From assembly GCA_015062925.1 (NCBI GenBank), contig SUTL01000004.1, forward strand, positions 1 to 48,310: a DNA stretch of 48,310 bases. The letters are read 5' to 3'. The stretch is from Methanobrevibacter thaueri. Its GTDB lineage: Archaea; Methanobacteriota; Methanobacteria; Methanobacteriales; Methanobacteriaceae. Below, one piece after another: positions 1 to 9,781 of this stretch; within the stretch, counting starts at the first letter, position 1; the number at the start of each line of letters is the position of its first letter. The translations under genes were made by a program, and so were the position numbers. The notes under the pieces are model-generated. The model was not told the origin of the DNA and did no database searches. It was given only the letters and a program-made list of their open reading frames with translations.

Positions 1-362
1 ACAGAAATGAAGCAATATGCAACATATTTTCAAAAACAAAATACATGGAGCATGTTGGAAATGGAATCAAAAGAATGAAGGATGCCATGAGGGCACACGG
101 TTTGGAAGAACCTGAGTTTGCCGAAACCGGAGAATTCTTTAAAGTAACTTTCAGAGCAAATGATGCACACAACGGATTAAATGATAGGCAAAAAGAGTTT
201 TTAAGATTTAGTGATGAATCAGAAATCACAATAAAGGAATATATGGAAATGTTTGGTGTTGTGCGAAATACTGCAACTAAAGATTTGAATGAATTGGCAG
301 ATAAAAGAATGTTGGAAAAAATTAAGAATGGTAAGCAGATTATTTATAAAAAAAATTGTTGA
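1..362 (+). CDS. AlbA/RecG-like ATP-binding protein, C-terminal part (5' truncated by window)
   Basis: The reading frame is open from base 3 with no start codon, so only the last ~120 residues are present. The segment RNEAICNIFSKTKYMEHVGN followed by GIKRM matches the conserved end of the divergent 'AAA_4'/Schlafen-AlbA family of ATP-binding proteins, where an 'RNPxI...G..E..G.GI.RI' motif closes the ATP-binding-like domain. The last ~60 residues look like a winged helix-turn-helix (around NDRQKEFLRF to the lysine-rich end). Proteins of this family are usually called transcriptional regulators or RecG-like and are common in accessory islands. The Abi_C gene starts 18 bases downstream on the same strand, so the two are probably cotranscribed. 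The upstream part cannot be judged. Confidence 0.75.
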   Translation, partial: RNEAICNIFSKTKYMEHVGNGIKRMKDAMRAHGLEEPEFAETGEFFKVTFRANDAHNGLNDRQKEFLRFSDESEITIKEYMEMFGVVRNTATKDLNELADKRMLEKIKNGKQIIYKKNC

Positions 363-380
363 TTAAGGAGTAGTGTCAAT

Positions 381-1271
381 TTGATATCTAATTTATATTC
401 TGATAGAAACAAAGCAAGGAATGTTGATGAAGTAATAATATTTGATGAACTTCCTAGAAAATTAAGGGTTCAGTTTAATTTTATTCTTAAAGATATTCTT
501 TATGACTATGAGTATAATTATAAAAGAGTACATGAAATGTTATGTAGAAAATATGGTGAACTTAGTTTAAGTTCAAAATATTCTCTGGGGAACTTTGACA
601 AGAGGGCTTTAGAAGAAGCATTGACTAAAGATGATTATGATTTTAATTTGATATTTGATATGATGGAATTAGCAATAAAATATCGAATTAATCAAATAAG
701 AAATGATGGATTTTATGATGAAGAGGTTGAATTCATTAATAGGGTCCAAAAGTCTATTAATACCTGTTTTAAAGAATCTTCAATGGGATATGAAATGGTT
801 AATTGTCAAATAATTAGAAAAGATTCGGAAGTAACATTTACTGAAATAATTGAACCAACAATTACTTTAACTTACAATGAATTGTTTGAAAATGTAAATA
901 TTGACTTTGTTAATGCAATTAAAGAATATCAATGTGGAGATAACAAAGATTGTATAGTTAAATTATTAAAGGCTTTTGAAAGTACTTTAAAAATTATTTG
1001 TGATGAAAAAGGATGGGAATATAATGAAACAGATAGATGTAGTAAACTAATTAATATTTGTTTTGATAATGATTTAGTTCCTCAAGAAATGAAATCAGAA
1101 TTTACAAGTTTAAATAGCTTATTACAAAGTGGAATTCCTCCTGTGAGAAATAATTTTGCGGGCCATGGTGAAGGGGGTGAAGAAAGAGTCGTTGAAGATT
1201 ATTTGGCAAGATATGCTATAAATATCACAGGGTCTTGTATATTATTTGTAATTGAAGCAAGTGGTTTGTAA
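381..1271 (+). CDS. Abi_C-domain protein (STM4504/CBY_0614-like), putative abortive infection
   Basis: This is a 296-residue protein with a TTG start. The start is supported by AAGGAG at 365-370, ten bases upstream; I see no better ATG. The N-terminus (MISNLYSDRNKARN, then a basic/aromatic segment around residues 25-70) resembles the STM4504/CBY_0614 family. The C-terminal ~100 residues resemble the Abi_C domain: a helical region with repeated ICxxxGWEY-type segments, then PPVRNNFAGHGEGG near residues 253-266, where an invariant Arg and a His-Gly pair are typical. Family knowledge suggests phage-linked growth arrest, but the activity is not established. It lies in a plus-strand run of defence-type genes, 78 bases before a nuclease-like gene. 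The assignment is by pattern only. Confidence 0.72.
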   Translation: MISNLYSDRNKARNVDEVIIFDELPRKLRVQFNFILKDILYDYEYNYKRVHEMLCRKYGELSLSSKYSLGNFDKRALEEALTKDDYDFNLIFDMMELAIKYRINQIRNDGFYDEEVEFINRVQKSINTCFKESSMGYEMVNCQIIRKDSEVTFTEIIEPTITLTYNELFENVNIDFVNAIKEYQCGDNKDCIVKLLKAFESTLKIICDEKGWEYNETDRCSKLINICFDNDLVPQEMKSEFTSLNSLLQSGIPPVRNNFAGHGEGGEERVVEDYLARYAINITGSCILFVIEASGL

Positions 1272-1349
1272 TTAAAGGTTCTGTCAGATTGATTATATGA
1301 TTTCTAGTTATAAAGTAAAGCATATCAAAAAATTATTAAATGTGATTAA

Positions 1350-2138
1350 ATGAATGAAATAAAAAATAGATTAACACAATTAATTAAAGAGGGAAAATTA
1401 GTTCTTTCAACAAAGTATAGGCCAATCAATCAATTACATCCTATGCAGCAATGTCCTTATATTGTAAATGAATATAAGTTTTCAAAATGGAGAATTAAAA
1501 GTCTAGCATGTCTTGATGAAATCCTAATGAAGGACGATATTCGACTTAAAAAATTTAATGAAGAAGTATCGGATAATAATCCTTCAGATACTGTGAATGG
1601 AATAGGCATACTGGAATCAATAATAGATGACCTTGATAGTGGAGTTTTTAAATTAAAAAATGGGAATAAACACCAAATAACCAAACTCGAGATATTGGAA
1701 TTAATTTTTAACAATTTCCATACAATTGCAAAACAATTAACTTACCGACGAGAAGATAGGCCTACTTTACATATTGATGATGAATATGATGTCCAAGATC
1801 TTCTAAATGCACTTTTACTTATTCCATTTGATGATATTAGACCTGAAGAGTGGACTCCCTCATACGGTGGTAAATCTTCAAGAATGGATTTTTTAATTAA
1901 AGATGAAAATATTGTTATTGAAACGAAAAATACTCGTGAAAATCTCCGGGATAAAAAACTTATCGATGAATTAATCATTGATACTTCTCATTATTCAAAA
2001 CATCCTGACTGCGATATATTATATTGTTTTGTTTATGATGTTGATGAATTTATTAAAAATCCGAAAGCAATTGAAAATGATTTATCTGGGCAAAAAGATG
2101 GTTTGGAAGTCAAAGTTATGATTAGGCCTCAAAGATGA
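1350..2138 (+). CDS. DpnII/MboI-like PD-(D/E)XK nuclease-domain protein
   Basis: This is a 262-residue protein. The N-terminal ~130 residues are helical with no motif I recognise. The C-terminal half has the layout of the REase_DpnII-MboI domain: a YDVQDLLNALL helix at ~146-156, an FDDIRPEEWTPSYGG segment, then the catalytic core with D180 in SSRMDF and E191-T-K193. The strongly hydrophobic strand IVIETKN fits a PD-(D/E)XK metal-dependent nuclease. No methyltransferase is adjacent, so it is not an ordinary type II restriction pair. In the families I know, this domain often acts as the effector of small defence operons. A GTGATT stretch just before the ATG is the only ribosome-binding candidate. 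It sits between the Abi_C gene and the split large nuclease gene, probably in one transcript. Confidence 0.7.
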   Translation: MNEIKNRLTQLIKEGKLVLSTKYRPINQLHPMQQCPYIVNEYKFSKWRIKSLACLDEILMKDDIRLKKFNEEVSDNNPSDTVNGIGILESIIDDLDSGVFKLKNGNKHQITKLEILELIFNNFHTIAKQLTYRREDRPTLHIDDEYDVQDLLNALLLIPFDDIRPEEWTPSYGGKSSRMDFLIKDENIVIETKNTRENLRDKKLIDELIIDTSHYSKHPDCDILYCFVYDVDEFIKNPKAIENDLSGQKDGLEVKVMIRPQR

Positions 2139-2241
2139 ATTCGTGTGAATTTTATGATACCAAGATTTACATTTCTTTTAATATTTTCACTAGTGTTGAT
2201 AAAATATTTATTAAAAACAATTTAATGTTTGGAGACTATAA

Positions 2242-4203
2242 ATGAGAATTAAAGTTAATCATATAAACCAATGGGCAAAAGAAAGAGAATGTCAAGGGAG
2301 TTTGCCGTTATTAATTAAAAAATTAATTTTAGCGTCTTCTAAAAAGATAAGGAAATGTGATTTCCCATCTGAAGATCAAGTATATTTGCCAGGATTTGAT
2401 GGAATTATTGAAAATGAGGATGGCACTCTTTTTGTTCCTGAAGACCAATCTGTTTGGGAAGTTGGTTGTAGTAATAATTGGAGAAAAAAAGCAAATAGGG
2501 ATTATAGGGATAGAACCAAAGATCCTTGTGGGATTAATCAAGAAACCACAACATATATTCAGGTAAGCCCACAATTAATAGAACGAGAAGATATTGAAAA
2601 ATGGGAAAAATCTAAAATTAAACAAAAAATTTGGAAAGATGTAAAATTATATGGGGCTTTTGAATTAGAAACTTGGATTAATGAAACTCCATCTGTTGAG
2701 AGATGGTTTGCAGAAAAGATAGGATTTCCAAATAAAGGTGTTGAAACTTTAGAAAGATGGTGGAGTAAATGGCGCCAATTTGAGGATGATTTAGAAATAT
2801 CGCCTAATCTTGTTTTAACTGACAAAGAAGAAGAAGTTAAAAAGTTATCTGAATTAATGAATAATAAAAAAATCACAGTTAAATCAAATAATATTGAAGA
2901 AAGTATCGCTTTTCTATATGCTGCAATTACTAAATTACCAGAAAAGGATTTATATCTCTCTAAAGCACTTGTTATTCATGATGAAGAAAGCATGGAGTAC
3001 TACTCACAAATGGATAATCTTATTTTAATACCTGCCTTTGAAAATTATAAGTATTATGAAGATGGTGACAATACTGTTTACATCCATACTTACTCTAAAA
3101 ATCATAATATTGATTTGGCTGATCCAATTAAACTTCATTTTATAGAGAATCTTGAAAAAATGGGAATTTCTCATGCTGATGCAAGGAGATATGCTAAAGA
3201 TTCTGGAAGAAATTTAACGATTCTTAAAAGAATTTTCAACCCTGAAATTCAACCTGAACGGATAAATGAAAAAAATATTAGAATATTAACTACATTGTTT
3301 TTCACACAAATCTACGACGAAAATAATAAATTTGATTTAAAAATTGTTGAAGAAATATCTGGAATGGACTATGAAACATTCCTACAATCATTATTAATAT
3401 TATCTAATGAAAGAAACTCCCCAATATTTAAAAATATGAATAAATGCTTTTTAAAATCACCTAAGGACACATTATTTTTGATTGGGAAATATATTACTTG
3501 TCATGATTTCAAAAAAATTGAGAAAATAGTTTATAAAATCTTCAAATCTGATGCCATGTTTAAAAATGAAGAATATTATAAATGTACTAGTAAATTAAAA
3601 GAGGGTATTTTAAAATCATTGATTTTAATTTCTGTTTTTGGTGAGGATATGAATGTAAGTTTAATCAACTCCGAGAAATGGGTCGATGAAATACTCTGCA
3701 AGTTATTTAAAGATGAATCTCATGAATTTTGGGATAAAAATTATTATTATTTTAAATTAATGGCTGAAGCATCTCCAATAACTTTTTTGGAAACAATAAA
3801 GCAGCTATTGGATAAAAATCCTGATTATATATTAAATCATTTTGATTACTTGTTGTCCGCACTAAAAATATTGGCATTAAATCCATTCGACTTTAAAGAA
3901 ATAATAGATATTCATTTAAACTTATTGGACTTAAAATTCAATGAAAACATACTTAAATTTTTAAAAGAATTATTTGTCCCATGGTATATGCCTACTGGAA
4001 TATCACTCAAATTAAAATTAAGTAATTTGGATTATATTTTAAATAAAAATCTCACTATAGGTTTTGAAATTTTAAAATATTTATTATCACAGGAATCAGA
4101 GTTTTTAGTACTTAATAAAGAACCTCATTGGAGAACATTCTATGAAAAAGAGATTATTATAACTAAAAAGGAACTATTTGAATTTATCACTCAATCAGAA
4201 TGA
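2242..4203 (+). CDS. large restriction-nuclease-like defence protein, N-terminal part of a split gene
   Basis: This is a 653-residue product; GGAG at 2231-2234 supports the ATG. Residues ~48-92 (LPGFDGIIENEDG, SVWEVGCS, KKANRDYRDRT) match a conserved N-terminal nuclease-like block I recognise from uncharacterised ~1200-residue proteins, with D53 and E73 as candidate PD-(D/E)XK acids. Next comes a conserved block with ETWINETPSVERWFAEKIG (~150-170). The region around residues 210-330 resembles an NTPase-like module but lacks a visible GxxxxGKT/S. The rest is helical-repeat-like. The family normally continues for another ~500 residues. Here the frame stops, and the continuation is the next gene, which overlaps by 4 bases (ATGA). 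Either a frameshift split one gene or the two halves are translated in a coupled way. Confidence 0.65.
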   Translation: MRIKVNHINQWAKERECQGSLPLLIKKLILASSKKIRKCDFPSEDQVYLPGFDGIIENEDGTLFVPEDQSVWEVGCSNNWRKKANRDYRDRTKDPCGINQETTTYIQVSPQLIEREDIEKWEKSKIKQKIWKDVKLYGAFELETWINETPSVERWFAEKIGFPNKGVETLERWWSKWRQFEDDLEISPNLVLTDKEEEVKKLSELMNNKKITVKSNNIEESIAFLYAAITKLPEKDLYLSKALVIHDEESMEYYSQMDNLILIPAFENYKYYEDGDNTVYIHTYSKNHNIDLADPIKLHFIENLEKMGISHADARRYAKDSGRNLTILKRIFNPEIQPERINEKNIRILTTLFFTQIYDENNKFDLKIVEEISGMDYETFLQSLLILSNERNSPIFKNMNKCFLKSPKDTLFLIGKYITCHDFKKIEKIVYKIFKSDAMFKNEEYYKCTSKLKEGILKSLILISVFGEDMNVSLINSEKWVDEILCKLFKDESHEFWDKNYYYFKLMAEASPITFLETIKQLLDKNPDYILNHFDYLLSALKILALNPFDFKEIIDIHLNLLDLKFNENILKFLKELFVPWYMPTGISLKLKLSNLDYILNKNLTIGFEILKYLLSQESEFLVLNKEPHWRTFYEKEIIITKKELFEFITQSE

Positions 4204-5783
4204 AATTATTGGAAAACATAGATTTTGATATGGATAAGTGGTCATTTGCATTAGAACATTTTAGGCAATGCAATGACAATGAATTTGAAGAAAATATTAT
4301 AGATAAATTATATGAATATCTTGAATTTCAACTAGAGAATATTGAACTATGGAATGTGCTAAGAGAAAACATTACTAGACTTAACGAATTTCCAGAGTAT
4401 AATGATTCACGTAAAGTTATTCCATTAAAAGATGTTTATTATAAGTTGACTCCTAAAAAATTAATTCCAAGATACAAATACTTATTTGATGATGCTTGGC
4501 CTGCTGTTTTAGACTGTAAATTTGACCAACAGGGACATGAAATTTCCCACAAACAGAAAGATGCAGTTAATTATATTTATAGGATAAAAAAATTTGAAGG
4601 AATAAAAGAATTAATAAATTCTGTTGAATATCCGAGTATTATTGGAAGTTATATGTATAATAAAAATATTGATGATGAAGTTTTTGATTCAATTAATGAA
4701 AATGATAAAATGAATAATTTTGCATCACAATACCTTTTTAAAAAATCTGTCCAATATGAAAATTGGGCAGACGATATTATTCAAAAAATTCTAAATGAGA
4801 GTTTTGATGATGATAAAGTGATTTTCATATTAACATCTCTAAACCCTAATTGTGATATCTGGAGAAATGTTAAATTATTTAAAGAAAATATTCAAGATAA
4901 TTACTGGCTAAATTTAAAGGATTATAGGCATTGTCAAACATCAAAAGAAGGAAAGTATTATGTTAAAAAACTTTTAAGATATTCTAAACATGATGAGATT
5001 ATTGAATTTATTGGTCACAATACTGATAAACTTGAAGCGACTTTCATTGGGGATACATTAACTAATATGGAATTAGATGATGAATATTTCAAATCTAATG
5101 AATATCGAGGGAAGCAATTACTAAAAATATTAAATGAAAACAATTATGATAAAGAGAAATTAATTAAATTAGAATTTAGATTATCTTCTAGTTTCAGATT
5201 TGAACGGATGAATTATGATTTAAAAATTCATGAAGAAATGTCAATAAGTCCACAGTTAATTTCAAGATTAATTAAAATTAGAAAAAATGGTGATTTACAA
5301 TCAAGATCCCAATGCTCAACTATTATTGAAAGATGGTCGGTGATTCCTGGAACAGACCTTGATGGAAATATAAATTATGAATTTTTACAAAAATGGTTCA
5401 ATGGATGCTTAGAACTCATTGAAGAAAAAGATGAAACATATTTTTATTCGATATTAGGAAGAGTATTAAGTAAATCCAGTGAAGATAATGGAATTTGGCC
5501 AAGAAAAGAAATTTGCAGATTCATTGATGAAATAAATAATCCGAAATTAAAGAATTCATTCAAATCTTCAATTAAAATGAAATATGCTACATATTCTAAA
5601 AGTATTTATGATGGAGGTAGGCGTGAAAAGAATATAGCTAATAAATACTATGAGTATGCAGAAAAAATTGTTGATGATTATCCAGTTACTGCAAAAATAT
5701 TATTTGAAGTATCAAAAAAATTTGAAAATGATGCAAAATATGAAAAATTCAAATCGGATAACATAGATTATGAATATGATTGA
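4200..5783 (+). CDS. C-terminal part of the split large nuclease-like defence protein
   Basis: This is a 527-residue product whose ATG overlaps the previous stop (ATGA at 4200-4203), in the -1 frame relative to the upstream gene. The frame is open upstream only from base 4182, so the shared window is about 20 bases. It has no P-loop and no catalytic signature of its own. Its segments YYKLTPKKLIPRYKYLFDD (~105-125) and the closing ILFEVSKKFENDAKYEKF resemble the middle and extreme C-terminus of the same ~1200-residue family as the preceding gene, so I read it as the other half. The body is helical, as expected of a sensor or scaffold. Its last 16 bases overlap the convergent STAND ATPase gene. 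No independent start signal other than coupling is seen. Confidence 0.6.
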   Translation: MKLLENIDFDMDKWSFALEHFRQCNDNEFEENIIDKLYEYLEFQLENIELWNVLRENITRLNEFPEYNDSRKVIPLKDVYYKLTPKKLIPRYKYLFDDAWPAVLDCKFDQQGHEISHKQKDAVNYIYRIKKFEGIKELINSVEYPSIIGSYMYNKNIDDEVFDSINENDKMNNFASQYLFKKSVQYENWADDIIQKILNESFDDDKVIFILTSLNPNCDIWRNVKLFKENIQDNYWLNLKDYRHCQTSKEGKYYVKKLLRYSKHDEIIEFIGHNTDKLEATFIGDTLTNMELDDEYFKSNEYRGKQLLKILNENNYDKEKLIKLEFRLSSSFRFERMNYDLKIHEEMSISPQLISRLIKIRKNGDLQSRSQCSTIIERWSVIPGTDLDGNINYEFLQKWFNGCLELIEEKDETYFYSILGRVLSKSSEDNGIWPRKEICRFIDEINNPKLKNSFKSSIKMKYATYSKSIYDGGRREKNIANKYYEYAEKIVDDYPVTAKILFEVSKKFENDAKYEKFKSDNIDYEYD

Positions 5784-8700
5784 TTTAATAAATTAAATTC
5801 ATATTCTAAATTTTCTTTTGTATCTTTAATTAATTTATTAATGTAACTTTTATGCTCGAAATAATCTAAATTATCATTAAATTCTTCCAGCATATTTTTT
5901 ATTTCATTATAAAAATCAATCTTACTTTCATCGAACATGGCTTCAATAACCACTTCAGATTTATATGATGGATTGACAAGATATTTGAATGTTTCAACAT
6001 TGCTATTGCGAATTATGAATTTTCTTAAGTAATTGACAAATTCATCTTTATAATTTATTTTAATAACTTCAAAGATTACTTTAATCATTTTTAAATCATC
6101 TGAATTATTATTAATGAAATAATTTATAAAGTCTTTTTCTACTTTATTTTTTGCTGAGAATAATAAATTAACATAATCTAAATAGAAATATTCACATTTT
6201 TCCACAATAAATTTAATTAAATCTTCAATATATGAAAAATCATATTCTAATTCCCAAATAAAATCTATTTTATCAACATTCCAATAATAAAAGTCAGTTA
6301 TATGATTTATCTGCCAATTAAAAAATTCTTTTATAAAATCTATATTCATTTCACATAATGTTTTTAATTCAGAATTATCGTAGTCATAATATTCTTTTTC
6401 TAAACAAGTTAAGTAAAATGTTTTAAGCAATTCAAAATTATCCTCGAAGTATACATAGTTATCGTTGCAGAAATTAAATAAAAAGTTTAGTTCTGTCTCA
6501 TCAAATTTTTCAAGAATTATTCCTATCAGATATTGAACAATATTTTTTTCATTAGTTTGTAAATCTGATTTAATAAAATAGTCATTGTATTTGAAATAGT
6601 TGTTAAGATAATGTAAATTGATTTCATTTAATTCAAATCTAATGAATTCCATAAAATCTGAAAATATGGTTTTTGAAATGTATTTTTTAGGAATCAATTC
6701 AAAGAAATAATATTTAATTAAAGTTTTATCTTTATGAGTGCTATTTATTATAATATTATAAAAATCTAAACTATCAATTTTATCAAAAACGAATTCAATG
6801 AAATAATATCTATTTGTTAAATTTAAATTATGATTTAAATAATAAGAGAATGCTTCTAAAAATAGTTTAAAATCTTTTTCAATTAATACTTCAAAGAATA
6901 AATTGCAATATATGCTAGAATTGGAATTGTAATTATCTATTTCTTTCATTAGATTTAAAGTATTTATAACATCAGATTCTTCAGATATATTATCAACCAT
7001 GCCCTTGCGAATTTCATCTGTTTTCCGTCTATCAAATCTATTAAAAGCATTTGAATAGATTTTTACATTATCTACTAATTGTTTATTTAAAAAATTAAAA
7101 TCATGTTTGAGATTAATATTATTTTTATTAATCTGCTCTAAATACAAATAACATAATCTGTTTGCATTGTATTTCTCAAAATTTAAAGTTTTAAAGAAAT
7201 TGTAAATTTGTATTTCTTCATTTAAAAAGATTTTCTCATAATCTTTAGAAATATTCCTAATATATGTCTCAAAGATTTCTTGGATTTCATTAGGATAATA
7301 ATCATATAATGAAAACATCCGTGCCAATATTCTTGACCTTAAGTTAATTAATGATTCTGTACTTGACAATGAAAAATTAATTATACTAGGCTCCCCTAAA
7401 TTATTTTTAAATTCTGAATGCCTAAACCTAAATAAATTATCTTCAGACAATAAAAATAAAAATAATTTATCTGTTATCATTCTTTCTAAACTATTAAAAG
7501 AATCCTTTTCTATAAAATCTAGAAATTCATTTTGTAATCTAAAATGGTTTTCAACACCTGTAAATGTAAAGGAATAAGATTCTTTAAGGATATGTAAAAT
7601 TTCATTTAATAAAGAAGGTTTTTTGATTAAAATCTTTAAAGCTAATTGTAACGCAGCCATATAATATTTTGTATGGAATAATAATGATAACAGAGAGATT
7701 TTAGGAGGAATTGTGAAAATATTTTTAGATTCGGGTATTTCGAATTCATCAAAATCAAATTCTTCACTATCCTCATTATCTATCCAATTTTTTAATAATG
7801 CAATAATTTCCTCTGAATAACATAAATAAAATATTCTATATATCCCTATCAATTGATTTTCATTTAAATCAATAACTGTAGAATCTATTTGATTTTTAAT
7901 ATCCTTAAGGGAATTAACTCCAAAAATAGTTAATGTGTCATAAATATTATTTTGAAATTTTGAACTATATAATGGAAGAAATTCCATAATTATATTCTGC
8001 AATTTTAATAATTTTTCATCAACAAATACTAAATGGAACATATATATTGATAAAATCTTATCAGGTATTGAACAAGTGTCATCTTCATAGTTTATTATTT
8101 TTTTACGGGCTAATTCGTCTATAAATCTTTTTTGAGAGTTTATATTGAAATTACAAATCTTATTTAAATCATTTATAAAAGCACTGTCATTGAAATTAAT
8201 ATTATTAAATAAAGATAGAACTCCAAACAATATTTTATTTTCACGTGTTAGGTTATTTAATTCTAAATTGTTGAAATAAATTTTATAGATTCCCTTGTAA
8301 CTTTCAAGAAATTTAAAATCATTATTCATTATTGAATTTATTACCATTCTGCAAATACCAATATTTCCCTTAGAAATATGTAAAATTTTATCAATTGCAG
8401 TGTATTTGATGTAAATTTCCGGTTTTTTTGACGCATCTATTATATCACGCATATGATTATTTGAAATAGGGTCTAATGGAATGTTTATTACATTATTAAA
8501 TTCAGATAATAAATTATTTAGTATAGATTCATATTGTTTTTTCAAAGTGAATAAAAACTTTACTTTATTTGGTCGAAGATGATATCTTAGTTCCTCAATT
8601 ACGCTCACTAAATGTTCATAAATTATATTATAATCATCAAAAATAATTAAATTTGGTTTTTCATATGCTAAAACTTTTTTAATATTTGAAAGTAGGTTAT

Positions 8701-9412
8701 CTGATGTGTTTGTTATGATTAAAACAGTATAATTGTCTTTATATAATATTTTTGCTATTTCTAATGCTAATCTTGTTTTACCTGATAGGGGATTTCCATA
8801 AATTGAGACGAATTCATTATTTTTTACTTTATTTATAACCTCATCAAAATTATCAAGTTTTACATATTTATTTTTTAAATCAGGTTTTAATTTATTTCTT
8901 TTTAATTCAATGAATGAATTGATATTATGTATTCCTTCGAATCCTTTGTCAAAATATTGATAATATAAAATTCTGTTTTCGGGTTTTAGTAAATCTTGTT
9001 TTATAACACTTGGAACTTTCCATATTATTTCTACATCGTGTTTTTTAGCCTCATTTTCTATTTCTTCAATAGCTTTTGTTTTGGTTTTATATTTTTTATT
9101 ACTTTGACCAAATTCTGGAAAAACATAAAATACTAATTTAGTTAATCCATAAGTTTTTTTAGATCCTTTAATTGTATCTATAAAATCGGAGGTATGTTTT
9201 GAGGGAGATGTATCATAAAATTTTGTTTGAAATCCAATTATGTCATTTTCAGTTTCAACCGGTTCGGTTTCTATGAATTTTTGATTTTTATATCTAAAAA
9301 TCCCTTGGGCATTGTTGAATTCGTTACAAAATAAATGATAAGTTAAATCTTCAAAAGCATTTTGTGTTTTTCCATGAAATTTAACTTTAAATTCATCCCA
9401 ATTAATAATCAT
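5768..9412 (-). CDS. Avs-like STAND NTPase with N-terminal Mrr-like nuclease
   Basis: This is a 1214-residue product; AGGTG six bases upstream supports the ATG. Residues ~5-100 read as an Mrr-type PD-(D/E)XK nuclease: FEDLTYHLF helix at 20-28, D57, then Q62-T-K64 (the QxK variant) in IIGFQTKFY. A P-loop ATPase follows, with Walker A GNPLSGKT (206-213) and Walker B LIIFDD (255-260). The remaining ~850 residues are long, Phe/Tyr/Asn-rich helical segments, as in STAND sensor regions. In the Avs (AVAST) family such proteins bind a conserved phage protein, such as terminase or portal, and the effector nuclease then degrades DNA. Which ligand this one senses is not visible. It is encoded opposite the Abi_C/nuclease run, with a 16-base tail overlap. 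Confidence 0.78.
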   Translation of the reverse strand: MIINWDEFKVKFHGKTQNAFEDLTYHLFCNEFNNAQGIFRYKNQKFIETEPVETENDIIGFQTKFYDTSPSKHTSDFIDTIKGSKKTYGLTKLVFYVFPEFGQSNKKYKTKTKAIEEIENEAKKHDVEIIWKVPSVIKQDLLKPENRILYYQYFDKGFEGIHNINSFIELKRNKLKPDLKNKYVKLDNFDEVINKVKNNEFVSIYGNPLSGKTRLALEIAKILYKDNYTVLIITNTSDNLLSNIKKVLAYEKPNLIIFDDYNIIYEHLVSVIEELRYHLRPNKVKFLFTLKKQYESILNNLLSEFNNVINIPLDPISNNHMRDIIDASKKPEIYIKYTAIDKILHISKGNIGICRMVINSIMNNDFKFLESYKGIYKIYFNNLELNNLTRENKILFGVLSLFNNINFNDSAFINDLNKICNFNINSQKRFIDELARKKIINYEDDTCSIPDKILSIYMFHLVFVDEKLLKLQNIIMEFLPLYSSKFQNNIYDTLTIFGVNSLKDIKNQIDSTVIDLNENQLIGIYRIFYLCYSEEIIALLKNWIDNEDSEEFDFDEFEIPESKNIFTIPPKISLLSLLFHTKYYMAALQLALKILIKKPSLLNEILHILKESYSFTFTGVENHFRLQNEFLDFIEKDSFNSLERMITDKLFLFLLSEDNLFRFRHSEFKNNLGEPSIINFSLSSTESLINLRSRILARMFSLYDYYPNEIQEIFETYIRNISKDYEKIFLNEEIQIYNFFKTLNFEKYNANRLCYLYLEQINKNNINLKHDFNFLNKQLVDNVKIYSNAFNRFDRRKTDEIRKGMVDNISEESDVINTLNLMKEIDNYNSNSSIYCNLFFEVLIEKDFKLFLEAFSYYLNHNLNLTNRYYFIEFVFDKIDSLDFYNIIINSTHKDKTLIKYYFFELIPKKYISKTIFSDFMEFIRFELNEINLHYLNNYFKYNDYFIKSDLQTNEKNIVQYLIGIILEKFDETELNFLFNFCNDNYVYFEDNFELLKTFYLTCLEKEYYDYDNSELKTLCEMNIDFIKEFFNWQINHITDFYYWNVDKIDFIWELEYDFSYIEDLIKFIVEKCEYFYLDYVNLLFSAKNKVEKDFINYFINNNSDDLKMIKVIFEVIKINYKDEFVNYLRKFIIRNSNVETFKYLVNPSYKSEVVIEAMFDESKIDFYNEIKNMLEEFNDNLDYFEHKSYINKLIKDTKENLEYEFNLLNQSYS

Positions 9413-9781
9413 ATTGCACCTAATTGTTTATTTGTTATTAATAAAAATAAATTTTTAGGTTATTTAGAAAAATAAAAAACTATTTAAATGAGGAGGAATC
9501 AATATCATAAATTATTTTTAAGATAAATATGGAACTGATAATTATGTTTGCTTCACTCACTTCCCTTATCGAAACTGGTTTGAAATCCATGAATCAATCG
9601 AATTTCAAAAATTAAGTTTTTATTTTTTAAATTTTGAGTGATTTAATTATATTGGCGCTCCTAAGGTAATGATATCAGAAAATTAAACTTCACTTGGAAC
9701 TCCAGATGGATTTTTTGAAGATTATTAATTTTGCAGTTTACTATAAAGTATTGGCAAACCTCTTTTCAGACTCATTATAAA
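9413..9781. other. gene-poor 369-base spacer between the STAND ATPase and TrlF genes
   Basis: No intact gene is visible. AGGTG beside 9413-9420 serves the STAND gene. A plus-strand patch beginning GAGGAGGAATC (9490-9500) precedes a 28-codon frame starting near 9530, with codon use like a real gene but no recognisable family. It may be debris of a lost gene. The rest is very AT-rich. Confidence 0.4.
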
